Under the pieces are notes generated by a model. It was not told the origin of the DNA. It was given only the letters and a program-made list of their open reading frames with translations, and searched no databases. Positions 26,513-37,245 of a DNA stretch of 64,000 bases are shown here, piece by piece. The DNA is from Micromonospora profundi (GTDB taxonomy: Bacteria > Actinomycetota > Actinomycetes > Mycobacteriales > Micromonosporaceae), in NCBI RefSeq assembly GCF_011927785.1, contig NZ_JAATJK010000001.1, positions 5,923,001 through 5,987,000 on the forward strand, written 5' to 3'. A program made the translations under genes and the position numbers. Numbering within the stretch: the first letter of the stretch is position 1; every line of letters starts with the position of its first letter.

Positions 26513-28459
26513 TCAGATGTCCAGGAACCGCACGTCCTTCGCATTGCGCTGGATGAACGACCGGCGGGCCTCGACGTCCTCACCCATCAGCACGCTGAAC
26601 AACTCGTCGGCGGTCGCCGCGTCGTCGAGAGTGACCTGACGCAGGGTACGCGTTGCCGGGTTCATCGTGGTTTCCCACAGCTCGGGGTAGTTCATCTCGC
26701 CGAGGCCCTTGAAGCGCTGGATGTCGTCCGGCTTGGCGTTCGGCTTCTTCTGCTGGCGCAGTGCGATCAGCCCGTCCCGCTCGCGGTCGGAGTACGCGTA
26801 CTGGGCGTCGTCGCCCTTCTTGTTCCACTTGATCTTGTAGAGCGGCGGGGCGGCCAGGTAGACGTGGCCCATCTCCACAAGCGGACGCATGAAGCGGAAC
26901 AGCAGCGTGAGCAGCAGCGTCTGGATGTGCTGGCCGTCGACGTCGGCGTCGGCCATCAGCACCACCTTGTGGTACCGCAGCTTCTCCATGTCGAAGTCGT
27001 CGTGGATGCCGGTGCCCAGCGCGGTGATCAGCGCCTGGACCTCGTTGTTCTTCAGCACCCTGTCGATCCGGGCCTTCTCCACGTTGAGGATCTTGCCGCG
27101 GATCGGCAGGATCGCCTGGGTGCGCGGGTCGCGGCCCTGCTTGGCCGAGCCACCCGCCGAGTCGCCCTCGACGATGAACACCTCGGACTCGCGGGGGTCC
27201 GTTGACTGGCAGTCGGCGAGCTTGCCCGGCATCGAGCCGGACTCCAGCAGAGACTTGCGCCGGGCCAGCTTGCGCGCCTGCTGCGCGGCGATCCGTGCCC
27301 GAGCCGCCTGGGAGGCCTTCGTAATGATCATCTTGGCCTCGGCCGGGTTGCGGTCGAACCAGTCGACCAGCCGGTCGTTGCAGACCCGCTGCACGAAGCT
27401 CTTCACAGGGGTGTTGCCCAGCTTGGTCTTGGTCTGACCTTCGAACTGCGGGTTGGCCAGCTTGACCGAGATGATCGCCGCGAGCCCTTCCCGGATGTCC
27501 TCACCGGAGAGCTTCTCGTCCCCCTTGAGCAGCTTCTTGTCGGTGCCGTACCGGTTGACCACGCTCGTCAGCGCGGAGCGGAAGCCCTCCTCGTGGGTGC
27601 CGCCCTCGTGCGTGTTGATCGTGTTGGCGAAGGTGTAGACCGACTCGCCGTACGACTCGTTCCACTGCATGGCGATCTCGAGTGACATGCCCTCCTCTTC
27701 GGCCTCGAACTCGACCACGGTCTTGTGGATGGGGCTCTTCGAGGCGTTGAGGTGTCGGACGAAGTCGGCGATGCCACCCTCGTAGTAGAAGGTCACCTCA
27801 CGCTGCCGGCCGTCCTCCTCCTCGGCCACCCGCTCGTCGAGCAGGTGGATGCGCAGGGCGCGGTTGAGGAAGGCCATCTCCTGGAGACGCCGGTAGATGG
27901 TCTGGAAGTCGAAGTCGACGGTCTCGAAGACGTCGGGGTCGGGCCAGAAGGAGACGGCAGAGCCGGTGCGGTCGGTGGTCTCGCCCTTCTCCAGCGGGCT
28001 CGGCTTGGAATTGGTGTAGTGCTGCCGCCACACGGAGCCGGACTTGTGGATCTCGACGAACATCTTCGTGGAGAGCGCGTTCACCACAGAGACACCGACG
28101 CCGTGCAGACCGCCGGAGACCGCGTACGCCTTGCCGTCGAACTTGCCACCCGCGTGCAGGATGGTCAACGCGACCTCGACGCCGGGCTTCTTGAGCTTCG
28201 GGTGGAGGTCGACAGGGAAACCACGGCCGTTGTCGGTGACGCGTACGCCGCCGTCGGCGAGCAGCACGACGTCGATGGTGTCGCAGTATCCGGCCAGCGC
28301 CTCGTCCACCGCGTTGTCGACGACCTCCCACACGAGGTGGTGCAGACCGCGCTCGCCGGTGGACCCGATGTACATACCGGGCCGCTTGCGAACGGCCTCC
28401 AGCCCTTCGAGAACGGTGATCGACTCTGCGCCGTACTCCTGCTTGTCCTGCGCTGCCAC
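26513..28459 (-). CDS. gyrB: DNA gyrase subunit B
   Basis: 648 residues from GTG at 28459 ([20 protein letters not shown]), the usual actinobacterial start; the open frame runs another 267 bp upstream without homology. The GHKL ATPase domain shows [18 protein letters not shown] and NAVDEAL (about 20-50), the TOPRIM domain EGDSAGGSA (about 437) and [10 protein letters not shown], and the C terminus ends [10 protein letters not shown]. Supplies ATP hydrolysis to gyrase. Confidence 0.97.
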   Translation of the reverse strand: MAAQDKQEYGAESITVLEGLEAVRKRPGMYIGSTGERGLHHLVWEVVDNAVDEALAGYCDTIDVVLLADGGVRVTDNGRGFPVDLHPKLKKPGVEVALTILHAGGKFDGKAYAVSGGLHGVGVSVVNALSTKMFVEIHKSGSVWRQHYTNSKPSPLEKGETTDRTGSAVSFWPDPDVFETVDFDFQTIYRRLQEMAFLNRALRIHLLDERVAEEEDGRQREVTFYYEGGIADFVRHLNASKSPIHKTVVEFEAEEEGMSLEIAMQWNESYGESVYTFANTINTHEGGTHEEGFRSALTSVVNRYGTDKKLLKGDEKLSGEDIREGLAAIISVKLANPQFEGQTKTKLGNTPVKSFVQRVCNDRLVDWFDRNPAEAKMIITKASQAARARIAAQQARKLARRKSLLESGSMPGKLADCQSTDPRESEVFIVEGDSAGGSAKQGRDPRTQAILPIRGKILNVEKARIDRVLKNNEVQALITALGTGIHDDFDMEKLRYHKVVLMADADVDGQHIQTLLLTLLFRFMRPLVEMGHVYLAAPPLYKIKWNKKGDDAQYAYSDRERDGLIALRQQKKPNAKPDDIQRFKGLGEMNYPELWETTMNPATRTLRQVTLDDAATADELFSVLMGEDVEARRSFIQRNAKDVRFLDI

Positions 28460-28982
28460 CCTCGGCCACTTTCTCGCGTCGTCCACGCCAAAACAGGGCG
28501 CGTCGGGCGCGGGTTCGGCGGACAGGACGCGACGTCGGCGCGCGGACCGGTGCCGGAGACCTCCGGACAGCGGGTCGAACGCGCCGGTCGCCGCGGTTGC
28601 CCGCGGATCGCGATCGGCTCGACCCGACATGGAGAATGATCCGGGGCCACCGGCCCCGTCCCGCACTCCGCACCGGGTCTTCGTCTCACTGTCAATCCTA
28701 CTGTGCGCGCGGGACAGAACCGCCACTCGGCACCCTCAACGAGGCGGCTGAGATGTCCATAGCCGGCAGAACCCCATTACCCACGACTCCCCCCACACGC
28801 CATGCCTCGATCGCACGCGCCGCCGCCGGACGGGTTGACCCACGGCCGGGCGGGTCGGGGGTCGCGGTCGGATCTCGGGTGTCGTAGGTTTGCGGCGCTC
28901 CGGAAGCGGCCTTGATCTTTAGCGGCCGGAACCGGGACGATCGACCCGATCGTCCCGACACGTGCTCTTTAAGAGGTGACAG
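28460..28982. other. 523-bp divergent gap between gyrB and the 28983 gene
   Basis: No coding region is evident. On the minus strand TTGACA (28689-28694) could be a -35 for gyrB, but I see no convincing -10 at standard spacing. A perfect 11-bp palindrome lies near the right end (28933-28957). The rest is GC-rich leader without clear motifs. Confidence 0.5.
28933..28957. promoter_or_regulatory. Perfect palindrome upstream of the 28983 gene
   Basis: Arms CGGGACGATCG and CGATCGTCCCG (11 bp each, no mismatch) flank ACC. It ends 25 bp before the start codon of the following gene. A smaller CTCTT-T-AAGAG repeat follows at 28966-28976, next to the ribosome-binding site. This could be a repressor operator or an attenuating hairpin in the leader. 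Confidence 0.7.
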
Positions 28983-29537
28983 ATGGGGCTGGACAACGTC
29001 GCGGTGCACTGGCCGCGGACCGGCCGCTTCTACGATCCGGTCGCGCCGGCCGAGTTCGTCGACTTCGGCGAGATCGTCGACGTACCCGGGATCTCGGCGC
29101 CGACGGCGGCGCTGGCGGAGCTGATCGCGAAGACCGGCACCATCCGCGCGACCGCGTACACCGAGTTGGTTGATCTCCTGCTCGGCCTTGAGGGTGTGTT
29201 GTATGCCACAGACGCCGCGGCAGAGGACGAGGACCCGGTAATCGATCCGGACGGGTGTGCCTGGATCGCGGCCGGCATCGAACGGTTCGTGGCCGGCCAT
29301 CGCGCGTACGGCGAGGCTGTCACATTCGAGTCGGTGAGCACGGTTCTGCGTTCGCTGCTCGGTGACGGTCGGCTCGCCGAGCAACAGCTCCGGTGGCTGG
29401 AGAGCCGGCTGGACGCGATGCGCGACGAGAGCGGCGATCCGCCGCAGTGGAACTTCACCTGCCCCGAGTTGGGGGTTTTGGCGGCGTTCTACAGGCGCTG
29501 CGCCGATCGCGGCTTCGCCGTCTACGCCGACGCCTGA
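28983..29537 (+). CDS. Conserved hypothetical protein, 184 residues, divergent from gyrB
   Basis: ATG at 28983 follows AGAGGTGACAG. The sequence is acidic and mostly helical. Segments include MGLDNVAVHWPRTGRFYDPV near the start, ALAELIAKTGTIRATAYTEL, and PPQWNFTCPELGVLAAFYRR near the end. A single Cys and an HWP motif are the only distinctive residues. I do not recognise a family. Its last 16 bp overlap the end of the convergent MarR gene. Confidence 0.75.
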   Translation: MGLDNVAVHWPRTGRFYDPVAPAEFVDFGEIVDVPGISAPTAALAELIAKTGTIRATAYTELVDLLLGLEGVLYATDAAAEDEDPVIDPDGCAWIAAGIERFVAGHRAYGEAVTFESVSTVLRSLLGDGRLAEQQLRWLESRLDAMRDESGDPPQWNFTCPELGVLAAFYRRCADRGFAVYADA

Positions 29538-30013
29538 CCGGGCGCCTCCGAGGGCTGCTGGTCGGCGGGCCGGTTGGCCGCGGCGATGACCCGGGTGAGC
29601 ACCTCGTGCAGGTGCTGCAGGTCCGCCACGGGCAGCCCGAGCCGCCGCACGATCGCTGCCGGGATCAGTTCGGCCTGGCTGCGCAGGGCGGCACCGCTGG
29701 CGGTCAGGGTGACGGCGAGGCTGCGTTCGTCGGCGGCGTCGCGCTCGCGGCGCAGATAGCCGGCGGCCTCCAACCGCTTCAGCAGGGGTGACAGCGTGCC
29801 CGGATCGAGTTGCAGGAGACGGCTCAGGTCGCGACCGGAGAGCGGCGCGTGCTGCCAGAGCGCCAGCATGACCAGGTACTGCGGATGGGTCAGCCCCATC
29901 GGCTCCAGCAGGGGCCGGTAGACGGCCACCACGCTGCGCGCCGCCACCGAGAGGGCGAAACAGACCTGCTGCTCCAACGCCAGCGGATCGTCGCCCTCCG
30001 GTCGGTCGATCAT
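29522..30013 (-). CDS. MarR-family transcriptional regulator
   Basis: 163 residues from ATG at 30013 after GGGGAGGGCAACCG. The winged-helix core is typical: LTHPQYLVMLALWQHAPLSG (about 52-71), DLSRLLQLDPGTLSPLLKRL (recognition helix), RERDAADERSLAVTLT (wing). The family includes organic-hydroperoxide sensors of the OhrR type; a Cys near residue 17 (LEQQVCFALSVAAR) matches the position of the OhrR peroxide-sensing cysteine. No ohr gene is adjacent. Two palindromes upstream suggest autoregulation and control of the divergent small gene. Confidence 0.88.
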   Translation of the reverse strand: MIDRPEGDDPLALEQQVCFALSVAARSVVAVYRPLLEPMGLTHPQYLVMLALWQHAPLSGRDLSRLLQLDPGTLSPLLKRLEAAGYLRRERDAADERSLAVTLTASGAALRSQAELIPAAIVRRLGLPVADLQHLHEVLTRVIAAANRPADQQPSEAPGQASA

Positions 30014-30054
30014 CGGTTGCCCTCCCCACGCATGGTCATTATCGTAAGCGATCA

Positions 30055-30082
30055 TTGGTACACCAACCATTGGTAGCCCAAT
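30055..30082. promoter_or_regulatory. Paired palindromes, likely MarR operators
   Basis: TTGGTACACCAA (30055-30066, 5-bp perfect arms) and ATTGGTAGCCCAAT (30069-30082, 5-bp perfect arms) lie back to back in the 101-bp divergent region between the MarR gene and the small gene at 30115. Site shape and spacing suit a MarR dimer. Binding is inferred. Confidence 0.6.
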
Positions 30083-30114
30083 TACCTGTCGGGCGCGGCG
30101 AGAGAAGGCGACAG

Positions 30115-30360
30115 ATGACTGAGAACGGTGCGGCCCCCAAGTCTCCGGGCGAGGGCGGCCGGTTCCTGCGCTGGACCTTCCGCAACCTCGCCGGCCCCGC
30201 CGAAGGTGTGCAGGGTGCGATTCAGGGCGGCACCGCCGAGGCCCGCGAGGCGTGGAAGCGCGACCTGGCCGAGCGCAAGCGTCACACCCAGGAGCAGCGC
30301 GAACGGAAGCGGGCTGCCCGCGAGGCCGGCCGGAACCGGGGCGGATCCGCTCAGCCGTAG
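30115..30360 (+). CDS. Small basic protein, 81 residues
   Basis: ATG at 30115 follows AGAAGGCGACAG. It begins MTENGAAPKSPGEGGRFLRW and is rich in charged residues, with a probable helix AREAWKRDLAERKRHTQEQR. No known domain. It is divergent from the MarR gene and its last 10 bp overlap the end of the DUF721 gene on the other strand. It could be a MarR target. Confidence 0.65.
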   Translation: MTENGAAPKSPGEGGRFLRWTFRNLAGPAEGVQGAIQGGTAEAREAWKRDLAERKRHTQEQRERKRAAREAGRNRGGSAQP

Positions 30361-30989
30361 GTGTCCCGTGGTCCCCGGCCACGTACCCGACGTGGCCCCT
30401 TCGACCAGGACGGCGCGGCCGGGCCGTGGATGTGCAGCTTGCGCACCACGTTGTGGCCCACCTCCTGGGCGATCTGCTTGAGCAGCGAGCCGGCCAGCAG
30501 GCGCAGCTGGGTCGCCCACGCGGTCGAGCGCGCCTCTACCGTCAGCTCGCCGTTCTCCAGCTTGACAGGCCGGCTGTGCTGGGCGACCTCCGCGCCGACC
30601 ACCCGTTCCCAGGCGCCGAACACGGTGGCCTCGGCCGCCGGCTGCTGCCAGCCCCGCGCCTTTACAAGCCGGTTCAGCACCGCGCTGAGCGGCTGCGGGT
30701 CGCGCGGGTCGGGGCCGGGACCGGAGTAGCCACGCAGCCTCCGCCCCGAACCGCCAGCGCCGTCGCCACCGGCGCCCGAGGGGGTACGTCGTGCGCGGGC
30801 CGCCGCCTGCCGCCGGGACAGCGCCGCGTCGAGGACCGCACGGGCCAGCTCCGGCCCGCTCGCGGCCTCCGCCTGCCCGCCAGCTCCGCCGTCCGCGGAC
30901 ACCCCTGGGGTACGCGCGTCCGTGGCGTCACCGGCCCGCCGGTCGGTCCGGCCCGTGTCGTTCCCGTTGGCGCGTGGCTCATTCGACAC
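30351..30989 (-). CDS. DUF721/DciA-family protein
   Basis: 212 residues from GTG at 30989, overlapping the recF stop by 11 bp. After a disordered, Gly- and Arg-rich N terminus (about 1-95), the DUF721 domain follows: [80 protein letters not shown]. In other bacteria DciA loads the replicative helicase, and actinobacteria that lack DnaC carry this gene between recF and gyrB. The helicase-loading role is known for the family, not shown here. Confidence 0.88.
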   Translation of the reverse strand: MSNEPRANGNDTGRTDRRAGDATDARTPGVSADGGAGGQAEAASGPELARAVLDAALSRRQAAARARRTPSGAGGDGAGGSGRRLRGYSGPGPDPRDPQPLSAVLNRLVKARGWQQPAAEATVFGAWERVVGAEVAQHSRPVKLENGELTVEARSTAWATQLRLLAGSLLKQIAQEVGHNVVRKLHIHGPAAPSWSKGPRRVRGRGPRDTYG

Positions 30990-32112
30990 GGCGTACAGCC
31001 CCCTCGCCGACCTGGTATCGGGTGCCGCGCAGGGCGGCCGGTACGTCGTCGTCCACGGCGCAGGTGACGAGCAGCTGACTCGCTCCGCCGACAAGCTCGG
31101 CCAGCCGCTCCCGGCGTCCGGTGTCCAACTCGGCGAAGACGTCATCGAGGATCAGCACCGGTTCGATGCCGTCGGCGCGCAGCAGATCGTAGCCGGCCAG
31201 CCGCAGCGCGAGGGCGAACGACCAGCACTCGCCGTGGCTGGCGTACCCCTTGGCGGGCAGTGGGCCGAGGGCGAGGGCCAGCTCGTCGCGGTGCGGACCG
31301 ACGAGGGTCGTGCCCCGTTCGATCTCGGCGGACCGGGAGGCGGCCAGCGCTGCGGTCAGCGCCTCGGCCAACGCGGCCCGGTCCATTGTCGCGTCGGTCA
31401 GCTCGATCGAGGGCCGGTAGGCGATGCTGGCCGCACCCCGGCCGGCGGCCACCGCGTCGTACGCCTTGGCGACGTGCGGAGTGAGCGCAGCTACCAGCTC
31501 CAACCGGCCGGCGAGAAGTTCGGCGCCGTGCTGGGCCAGGTGGGTGTCCCAGACGGCGAGGGTGCCGAGGTCTCCGCCGCGGGACCCGCCGGTCTTGCGG
31601 GCCAGGTACGCGGTGCGCAGCAGGGCGTTGCGCTGCTTGACGACCCGCTCGTAGTCGGCCCGCACGCCCGCGTAGCGGGGCTGCCTGGTGACAAGCAGGT
31701 CGTCCAGGTAGCGGCGACGCTCGGCCGGATCACCCCGGACCAACTCCAGGTCCTCCGGGGCGAAGAGCACAAGGCGCAGGGCGCCGAGCACGTCCCGGGC
31801 ACGCCGTGCCGGAGATCTGCCCAGCCGGGCGCGGTTGGCCTTGCCGGGCACGATCTCCAGCTCGACCAGCAGTTCCCGCCCCTCGTGTGCGACAGCGCAG
31901 CGGATCACCGCCGAGGAGGCGCCCATCCGGACGAGCGGCGCGTCAGTGGCGACCCGGTGCGAGTCCAGGGTCGCCACGTAGCCCAGCGCCTCGACGAGGT
32001 TGGTCTTGCCGACGCCGTTGGCGCCGACCAGGACGTTCGCCCCCGGTTGGAGGTCGACGGCGACCCGCTCGTACGAGCGGAAGTCGACCAGTTCCAGCCG
32101 CTGGACGTACAC
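30979..32112 (-). CDS. recF: RecF, DNA gap repair SMC-like ATPase
   Basis: 377 residues. Walker [10 protein letters not shown] (about 32-40), the RecF helix RRYLDDLL near 120, an ABC-type signature region before Walker B ([20 protein letters not shown], then [13 protein letters not shown] about 318-330). RecF binds gapped DNA and helps load RecA through RecO and RecR. It sits in the standard dnaN-gnd-recF order, 16 bp after gnd, and overlaps the DUF721 gene. Confidence 0.97.
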   Translation of the reverse strand: MYVQRLELVDFRSYERVAVDLQPGANVLVGANGVGKTNLVEALGYVATLDSHRVATDAPLVRMGASSAVIRCAVAHEGRELLVELEIVPGKANRARLGRSPARRARDVLGALRLVLFAPEDLELVRGDPAERRRYLDDLLVTRQPRYAGVRADYERVVKQRNALLRTAYLARKTGGSRGGDLGTLAVWDTHLAQHGAELLAGRLELVAALTPHVAKAYDAVAAGRGAASIAYRPSIELTDATMDRAALAEALTAALAASRSAEIERGTTLVGPHRDELALALGPLPAKGYASHGECWSFALALRLAGYDLLRADGIEPVLILDDVFAELDTGRRERLAELVGGASQLLVTCAVDDDVPAALRGTRYQVGEGAVRRVE

Positions 32113-32128
32113 AGGGTGTGGATACCGC

Positions 32129-33001
32129 TCAGCGCTTGTGGACGGCGTGGCCGCCGAACTGCTGGCGCAGCGCGGAGACCGCCTTCATGGCCGGTGAGTC
32201 GTCCTGGCGGGACGCGAACCGGGCGAACAGGGAGGCGGTGATGACGTTCAGCGGCACGGCGAGCCGGACGGCCTCGTCGACAGTCCACCGGCCCTCGCCG
32301 GTGTCCTCGGTGTAGCCGCTCAGCTCGGCCAGCTCCGGGTCCTCGTCGAGGGCCCGGTCCAGCAGGTCGAGCAGCCAGGAGCGCACGACGGTGCCCTCAC
32401 GCCAGGACTTGATGACCCCCGGGACGTTGGTCACCAACTCGGAGGCGGCCATCAGCTCGTAGCCCTCGGCGTAGGCGTGCATGAGGCCGTACTCGATGCC
32501 GTTGTGCACCATCTTCGAGTAGTGCCCCGCGCCGACCGGGCCGGCGTGCACGAAGCCGAACTCACCTTCCGGCTTGAGCGCGTCGAAGATCGGCATGAGC
32601 CGGTCCACGTGCTCCTGGGAGCCGCCGACCATCAGGCCGTAGCCGTTCTGGCGGCCCCAGACGCCGCCGGAGACGCCGACGTCGATGTAGCCGATGCCCT
32701 GCTCGTTGAGCCGCTCCGCGCGCGGAGCGTCGTCGCTGAAGCGCGAGTTGCCGCCGTCGATGATGATGTCGCCCTCGCCGAGCACTGCGGCGAGCTCGTC
32801 GATGGTGGCGTCGGTGACGCCGGCGGGCACCATGACCCAGACAGCGCGCGGCGATTCGAGCTTTGCCGCCAGCTCGGCGAGGTCGGCGGCGTCGCTCAGC
32901 TGCGGGTTGTGGTCGAAGCCGACCACCTCGTGCCCAGCTGCCCGCAACCGCTCGCGCATGTTGCCGCCCATCCGGCCGAGTCCTACCAGGCCGAGCTGCA
33001 T
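32129..33001 (-). CDS. gnd: Decarboxylating 6-phosphogluconate dehydrogenase (short form)
   Basis: 290 residues. Rossmann motif [16 protein letters not shown] (4-19), substrate motif [20 protein letters not shown] (about 116-135), catalytic [18 protein letters not shown] (about 170). This NAD-type short Gnd oxidises 6-phosphogluconate to ribulose 5-phosphate. Its place between dnaN and recF is conserved in actinobacteria, though no direct link to replication is known. Confidence 0.95.
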   Translation of the reverse strand: MQLGLVGLGRMGGNMRERLRAAGHEVVGFDHNPQLSDAADLAELAAKLESPRAVWVMVPAGVTDATIDELAAVLGEGDIIIDGGNSRFSDDAPRAERLNEQGIGYIDVGVSGGVWGRQNGYGLMVGGSQEHVDRLMPIFDALKPEGEFGFVHAGPVGAGHYSKMVHNGIEYGLMHAYAEGYELMAASELVTNVPGVIKSWREGTVVRSWLLDLLDRALDEDPELAELSGYTEDTGEGRWTVDEAVRLAVPLNVITASLFARFASRQDDSPAMKAVSALRQQFGGHAVHKR

Positions 33002-33041
33002 CTGTTCCTACCTCCGTGGATCTGGGTGTTGCTGGGCGCGA

Positions 33042-34175
33042 TCAGCGGGACACGCGGATCGGCATGATGAGGTACCGGTACCCCGGAATGACCTCGCCAT
33101 CCTCGCCAGCGGGCGAGATCACCGCGGGTTTGAAGGCGTCGACGAACGAGAGCATGGCGGTCTGGGAACCCAGGTTTGCCAGGCCGTCGATGAGGTACTG
33201 GGGGTTGAAACCGATGGTGAGTGCCTCACCGGTGAAGGTGGCCTCCATGGCCTCGCTGGCCCGGGCCTCCTCGGAGCCACCGGCCTCGACCACCAGACCG
33301 TCGGCGCTGAAGCTGAGCAGCACCGGGGTGGTCCGCTCGGCGACGAGCGCGACCCGCTTGACCACCTCGATCAGGGTGCTGACCGGCACCCGGGCCTCGG
33401 CGTTGTGGGTGGCGGGGAAGAGGGATCGCACCGGTGGGTAGTTGGCGCCGTCGAGCAGGCGGCTGGTGGTGCGTCGGGTGCCTCCGGCGAGACCGACCAT
33501 GCCCTCACCGGCAGCACCTTGCGCGAGGGCGAGGGTGACCTCGCCACCGATCGGGCCGAGCGCCTTCGCGGTGTCGTTGAGCGTGCGGGCCGGCACCAGC
33601 GCGTTGATGCTGACGTCGGGGTCGTCGGGCCGCCACTGGATCTCACGCAGCGCCAGCCGGTACCGGTCCGTGGCGAGCATGGACAGGGTGCTGCCGGAGA
33701 GTTCGACCCGGACGCCGGTCATCATCGGCAGCGTCTCGTCGCGGCCGGCGGCGACGGCCACCTGGGCGACGGCGGTGGCGAACGCTGCCGCGTCCACGGT
33801 CCCGGCGCTCTGCGGCATCTCGGGAAGCGCGGGGTAGTCCTCCACAGGCATGGTGGGCAGGGTGAACCGGGCGCTGCCGCAGACCAGCTCGAGGTGGGCC
33901 CCGACCGCGGCGATGTCCACCGGCTTGGCCGGCAACGCCTTGGTGATCTCGGCGAGCAACCGGCCGGAGACCAGGGCGGCACCGTCGGCGTCACCCTGCA
34001 CCTCGACGGTGACCTGGCTGGAGACCTCGTAGTCGAACCCGGAAACCCGCAGGTTGCCGTCGGTGACGCGCAGCATCACCCCGGCGAGCACCGGTACGGA
34101 TGGCCGGTTGGGCAGGCTCTTCGCGGTCCACGCCACGGCCTCGGCGAGCGCGTCGCGCTCCACTCGGAACTTCAT
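33042..34175 (-). CDS. dnaN: DNA polymerase III beta sliding clamp
   Basis: 377 residues from ATG at 34175 with GGAGG eight bases upstream. Three clamp domains: N-terminal MKFRVERDALAEAVAWTAKS, middle TGVRVELSGSTLSMLATDRY (about 155-175), C-terminal region ending YRYLIMPIRVSR. The dimeric ring tethers polymerases to DNA. oriC lies directly upstream of it. Confidence 0.98.
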   Translation of the reverse strand: MKFRVERDALAEAVAWTAKSLPNRPSVPVLAGVMLRVTDGNLRVSGFDYEVSSQVTVEVQGDADGAALVSGRLLAEITKALPAKPVDIAAVGAHLELVCGSARFTLPTMPVEDYPALPEMPQSAGTVDAAAFATAVAQVAVAAGRDETLPMMTGVRVELSGSTLSMLATDRYRLALREIQWRPDDPDVSINALVPARTLNDTAKALGPIGGEVTLALAQGAAGEGMVGLAGGTRRTTSRLLDGANYPPVRSLFPATHNAEARVPVSTLIEVVKRVALVAERTTPVLLSFSADGLVVEAGGSEEARASEAMEATFTGEALTIGFNPQYLIDGLANLGSQTAMLSFVDAFKPAVISPAGEDGEVIPGYRYLIMPIRVSR

Positions 34176-34365
34176 CAATGCCTCCGCGTCGACGTCAGCG
34201 ACAACTCTCTCATGCCGACCGCTGCCTACCGTCCCGCCCGACCGTGCGGGTACCCATCGCACCTTAGGGCGCGGGGGCATCGGCTGTGCGCCCGACCCCA
34301 TGGATCGTGTCGATGCTGACCGGCCTGTCCGGCAGCGTTCGGCCCGATCCACAGAAAGCCCAACG

Positions 34366-34804
34366 GTGATGATTGGTTTTTGTTCTCTTAGAAGAGATAA
34401 CTCATCGTCTTCATCGCACCTGTGCAAACTGTGGAGAACTCAAGTTCGCGCAGCTCAGACAGGTTATCCACCGGTGATTTAGCTGTGGAGAACCCGGGGT
34501 ACAACCGCCTCGTCTGTCCACAGCCCGGCGACGGCGGCAGGTTGTCCACCGTTGTCCACCGGTTGTCCACCGGTAATCCACCGACTTTCTCCCCATGCCT
34601 GTGGACAGCCGGGAAGATCACCATTGTGGTTGTCCCCAGAACCTTCAACAGCCCGTACACAGGTGGACAGGCGTCGGTGGATAACCTCGCGGTTGTCCCC
34701 AGCCGTCCACAGCGTCGTACACAGGGTTTCTCCACAGCCTGTGGGTAACTGGCGGAGCGCGGACCGTAGTTATCCACTGACGGTGGATAACGAGCTGTGG
34801 AGAA
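34366..34804. other. oriC: Chromosomal replication origin
   Basis: Nineteen sites match the actinobacterial DnaA box TT(G/A)TCCACA with zero to three changes, in both directions, between 34430 and 34804. Examples are TTGTCCACC at 34542, 34552 and 34563, TTATCCACC at 34464, CTGTCCACA at 34514, TTCTCCACA at 34728 and TGTGGAGAA at 34796. An AT-rich stretch with the inverted repeat TCTCTT-AG-AAGAGA (about 34366-34412) adjoins the dnaN side and is a likely unwinding region. The 828-bp dnaN-dnaA gap is the standard place. Confidence 0.95.
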
Positions 34805-34947
34805 CGAGTGAGCAACGAAGCGGACACGGCGTCGATCCTGTGGTCTGCACCATGTCGAGGGTCAACCGAGGCCCCCTCGCGGGAGACAAAAAGAGCGCGA
34901 GTCGGGCGCCTCGGAGACGGGCCGGTGCCCCGGCGCGGACGAAAAGA

Positions 34948-34975
34948 ACGCCCGACCGGATCTCCGGCCGGGCGT
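34948..34975 (-). terminator. Intrinsic terminator downstream of dnaA
   Basis: A 13-bp stem with one mismatch and a 2-bp loop (arms ACGCCCGACCGGA and TCCGGCCGGGCGT). On the minus strand it is followed by the T-rich TTCTTTTC. It lies 28 bp after the dnaA stop and separates dnaA transcription from oriC. Confidence 0.85.
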
Positions 34976-35003
34976 GTCCCGGGTACGCGTGCCGCCGTAC
35001 CCC

Positions 35004-36830
35004 TCAGGTGTTCTGCTTGATCCGGTTGGTCAGCTCGGCAATCTGGTTGTAGAGCGAGCGGCGCTCGGCCATCTGCTGCCGGATCTTGCGGTCCGCGTGC
35101 ATGACAGTGGTGTGGTCCCGACCGCCGAACGCCTGCCCGATCCGGGGCAACGACAACTCGGTCAGCTCCCGACAGAGATACATGGCCACCTGGCGGGCGT
35201 TGACGAGCACCCGGGAGCGGGACTGGCCGCGCAGGTCCTCCAGGCTCACCCCGAAGTAGTCGGCGGTGGAGACCATGATCTGGTCGGCCGTGATCTCCGG
35301 GCCGGCGCCGTCCGGGATGAAGTCCCGCAGCACCTCCTCGGCCAGCGACAGCTCGACGGTCGACCGGGTCAGGCTGGCGAACGCGGTCACCCGGATCAGC
35401 GCGCCCTCCAGCTCCCGGATCGAGTTCGACACCCGGGAGGCGATGAACTCCAGTACGTCCGGTGGGGCGTAGAGCCGCTCCTGCGCTGCCTTCTTCTGCA
35501 GGATCGCGATCCGCGTCTCCAGGTCCGGAGGCTGGATGTCGGCGAGCAGGCCCCACTCGAAGCGGGTCCGCAGCCGGTCCTCCAGCGTCGCCAACTGCTT
35601 CGGCGACCGGTCGGAGGTGATCACGATCTGCTTGTTGGCGTTGTGCAGGGTGTTGAAGGTGTGGAAGAACTCCTCCTGCGTACGCTCGCGGTTCTCCAGG
35701 AACTGGATGTCGTCGATCAGCAGGATGTCGACGTCGCGGTAGCGGCGCTGGAACGCACTTGTCTTGTCGTCCCGGAGCGAGTTGATGAAGTCGTTCGTGA
35801 ACTCCTCGGTCGACACGTACCGCACCGACCGCGCGTTACCGAGCGTTGTGGCGTAGTGGCCGATGGCGTGCAACAGGTGGGTCTTGCCCAACCCGGAGCT
35901 GCCGTAGATGAAGAGCGGGTTGTACGCCTTCGCCGGCGACTCGGCCACCGCGACGCTCGCCGCGTGGGCGAAGCGATTCGACGAGCCGATGACGAACGTC
36001 TCGAACATGTACTTCGGGTTCAGCCTGTTGCCGCCGGTGTCGGTGCCGGGCAGCCGACGGTCGTCGCGGCCGCCGGCGCGGTGATCCATCCCGCCGCGGC
36101 CGGGCCCGCTGTCGGTTCCACCGTCGCGGGGCAGCGGACGGATCACGTGCTGGTCCCGGGGCGACCCGGCGTCCTCGCGGTAGCGGGGCTCGTAGGGCCG
36201 GGTGTCCGGGCCCGGCTGATCCTGCCGGGAGGGCTGGTCGTCGTAGCCGCGCCGGTCCGACCCCGCCCGGGGCGGAGACCGCAGCGGCTCCACGAACGCG
36301 GCGCTGAACAGCGCCTCCTGCCCGTCGCGGCTGGCCGGAATCAGCCCGGACCGGTGGCCGTCGGCAGCCGGTCCGGGCGGCGGACCGGGCGGCGCCGGCG
36401 GTGCGGCGAGGTCGTACCCCGGCTGATGCTGCTCGGGGATGGTGTTGTCGGCCGGCGGCCGTCCGGAGTGCCCGTCGTCGAGGGAACCGGACAGCGGGAT
36501 CTCGCCGTCGGTCGAGCCCGGCTCCGGTGCGCTGCGGTAGACGGTGCCGGCCGGGCGTCCGGTGGCGTCCTCGGCCACCCGCACCGTCACCGCCACCTGG
36601 ATGGGCCTGCCGAGCCGGCGGGTCAACGCCTCGGTGATCGCCGGGCGCAGCCGTGACTCGATCACGTCCCGGGTGAACGCGTCCGGAACGGAGAGCAGCG
36701 CGGTGTCCTCGACGATCGCCCGTAGCCGGGTCAGCCGGAGGTAGGCGCGCTGCTGGGCGGAGATGATCTCGTCGGCGAGCTCGTCGGTCGCCGCTAACCA
36801 CACCGCGGCAAGGTCGGTCGTACCGGCCAC
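35004..36830 (-). CDS. dnaA: Chromosomal replication initiator DnaA
   Basis: 608 residues from GTG at 36830 ([20 protein letters not shown]), preceded by GAGGGGG; a longer frame upstream has no homology. Domain I about 1-95; a long disordered Pro/Gly/Arg-rich domain II about 100-270, typical of actinobacteria; AAA+ domain III with Walker [11 protein letters not shown] and Walker [11 protein letters not shown]; domain IV with the DNA-binding signature [15 protein letters not shown] near 575. Two DnaA boxes 115-135 bp upstream point to autoregulation. Confidence 0.98.
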   Translation of the reverse strand: MAGTTDLAAVWLAATDELADEIISAQQRAYLRLTRLRAIVEDTALLSVPDAFTRDVIESRLRPAITEALTRRLGRPIQVAVTVRVAEDATGRPAGTVYRSAPEPGSTDGEIPLSGSLDDGHSGRPPADNTIPEQHQPGYDLAAPPAPPGPPPGPAADGHRSGLIPASRDGQEALFSAAFVEPLRSPPRAGSDRRGYDDQPSRQDQPGPDTRPYEPRYREDAGSPRDQHVIRPLPRDGGTDSGPGRGGMDHRAGGRDDRRLPGTDTGGNRLNPKYMFETFVIGSSNRFAHAASVAVAESPAKAYNPLFIYGSSGLGKTHLLHAIGHYATTLGNARSVRYVSTEEFTNDFINSLRDDKTSAFQRRYRDVDILLIDDIQFLENRERTQEEFFHTFNTLHNANKQIVITSDRSPKQLATLEDRLRTRFEWGLLADIQPPDLETRIAILQKKAAQERLYAPPDVLEFIASRVSNSIRELEGALIRVTAFASLTRSTVELSLAEEVLRDFIPDGAGPEITADQIMVSTADYFGVSLEDLRGQSRSRVLVNARQVAMYLCRELTELSLPRIGQAFGGRDHTTVMHADRKIRQQMAERRSLYNQIAELTNRIKQNT

Positions 36831-36944
36831 CGTCGTGCCACCCCCTCGCCTCTGCTCCCGGCCGCCGCTGTCTGCCAGCCGGCCGTCCCGGGCCCGCCCC
36901 GTGCGCGGGTGGAACATCACCCACCCGGACGACTGACCAGTGGG

Positions 36945-36964
36945 TCGTCCACAGGTTATCCACA
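36945..36964 (+). promoter_or_regulatory. Two tandem DnaA boxes upstream of dnaA
   Basis: TCGTCCACA at 36945-36953 and the exact TTATCCACA at 36956-36964 lie 115-134 bp before the dnaA start. Boxes placed this way allow DnaA to repress its own promoter in other bacteria. Confidence 0.8.
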
Positions 36965-37245
36965 GCCTGTGTACCGACCGATTGTGGGCCGCCCGGCGGA
37001 CGCGGGTGCGACCTGCCCCCTGCCTGGCCGGGCGTTGAAGCGGGTTCACCGTGCCGAACGATTCACCGGCGTGTCCGGTCTTGCCTGCGCGCGACGACCG
37101 GAGCTTCCGATGCTCACCGCAATCGGGCACGGTAACAGCGTTGTCCCTGCCCCATCAACCGGCGACGCGGCAGCGACCTTGTCGGCATCAGCGAAAACCG
37201 CCCCTTCGGCCCCGGGCGCGTCCTCGACGGCGGCGCTGGGCATGT

